From positions 186,001-250,000 of the forward strand of contig CAWISG010000004.1 in the NCBI GenBank assembly GCA_963838735.1: a stretch of 64,000 nucleotides of DNA, read 5' to 3'. The notes under the pieces were generated by a model. That model worked only from the letters and a program-made list of their open reading frames with translations. It had not been told where the DNA came from and did not search any database. Position numbers and translations under genes: made by a program. This document shows, in pieces, positions 63,799 to 64,000 of the stretch (within the stretch, counting starts at the first letter, position 1; every line of letters starts with the position of its first letter). This DNA is from Parerythrobacter_A sp963838735 (lineage in GTDB: Bacteria; Pseudomonadota; Alphaproteobacteria; Sphingomonadales; Sphingomonadaceae).

Positions 63799-64000
63799 AT
63801 GAACAGACGCCAACTTTTAACACGCAGCCTGACACTGGGCGCCGCGCTGGCCCTTCCCGCACGCTTGCCTGCGCAGGCTCGCTCCGGTTTGCCGCGCGAT
63901 GCGATGCTGGTCGATATCGCCAAACGTGAACAGGCGCGGGCGGGCGACCTGCTGTGGCGGCGCGATATTGTCGGCATCGCGGATTACGGCCTGCGCAGTT
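63799..64000 (+). CDS. Tat-exported protein, partial; probably murein L,D-transpeptidase catalytic domain family
   Basis: The window ends inside this gene after 67 codons. It begins with a twin-arginine signal peptide (NRRQLLTRSLTLGAALALPARLPAQA). The mature start, MLVDIAKREQARAGDLLWRRDIVGIADYGLRS, resembles the beginning of the YkuD_2 type (murein L,D-transpeptidase catalytic domain) family, in which RDIxGIADF-like segments precede the catalytic domain. The catalytic cysteine would lie beyond the window. The ATG at 63799 has AGGG eight bases upstream; an in-frame ATG at 63793 is too close to it. Confidence 0.6.
   Translation, partial: MNRRQLLTRSLTLGAALALPARLPAQARSGLPRDAMLVDIAKREQARAGDLLWRRDIVGIADYGLRS

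Overview
The window is a high-G+C, gene-dense stretch of an alphaproteobacterial chromosome, most likely from the order Sphingomonadales (Erythrobacteraceae/Sphingomonadaceae type). The support is a PhyR-NepR-EcfG general stress response locus (an alphaproteobacterial system), a tandem glycine riboswitch on gcvT, a methionine synthase split over two genes, a class I PHA synthase with a phasin, and a sphingomonad-style inverted repeat. I see no prophage, insertion sequence, CRISPR array or rRNA. Three tRNA genes are present (Thr-CGT, Cys-GCA, Gln-CTG).

Layout. 0-3 kb: a short AT-richer leader, then valine catabolism genes (HIBYL-CoA hydrolase, enoyl-CoA hydratase, mmsB). 3-5 kb: an Nmad3-family protein and a polysaccharide flippase. 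5-10 kb (minus): the glycine cleavage operon gcvT-gcvH-gcvPA-gcvPB behind a tandem glycine riboswitch. 10-15.8 kb (minus): an ArsR-methyltransferase fusion (SahR-like), metF, and metH in two parts, making a S-adenosylmethionine-cycle operon. 15.8-22 kb: LacI regulator, ABC-F ATPase, two tRNAs, thioesterase, crotonase, aminotransferase. 22-25 kb: phaC and phasin with TGC-rich palindromes upstream of each. 25-31 kb: clpS, lptF-lptG, a GNAT protein, a small lipoprotein, a fatty acid desaturase and an acyltransferase-like protein. 31-35.4 kb: the general stress response locus (single-domain response regulator, PhyR, sensor kinase, NepR, EcfG). 35.5-45.8 kb: AI-2E-type permease, sodB, a dicarboxylate symporter, glmM, thiD, a LOG protein, Ppx/GppA, rlmE, cytochrome c, pheA. 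45.9-52.3 kb: a six-gene DUF4129-DUF4350-MoxR-DUF58-SpoIIM-RDD operon. 52-58 kb: isoaspartyl peptidase, a mechanosensitive-type channel, GNAT, SDR, and an ECF sigma factor with a NrsF-type anti-sigma factor. 58-64 kb: a deletion scar with two gene remnants, ZntB, ispG, an FAD protein, a thioredoxin-fold lipoprotein, an HDAC-like protein and a truncated Tat-exported protein.

Most notable points. (1) The stress locus carries three exact EcfG-type promoters (GGAAC-N16/17-CGTT), one nearly symmetric and possibly bidirectional. Between the response regulator and phyR, on the opposite strand, lies a candidate small RNA: a hairpin presenting a C-rich loop followed by a strong terminator, similar in plan to Caulobacter GsrN. 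(2) The ECF sigma/NrsF pair is preceded by an exact GTAACC-N16-CGAA promoter, the class used by Caulobacter SigF. (3) Five genes, including the normally essential glmM, are each split by a single-base frameshift, and thiD probably is too; this points to base-level sequence errors at least in part. (4) Between nrsF and zntB, the 5' halves of two divergent genes (acyltransferase and LytTR) look deleted, leaving two 3' remnants.
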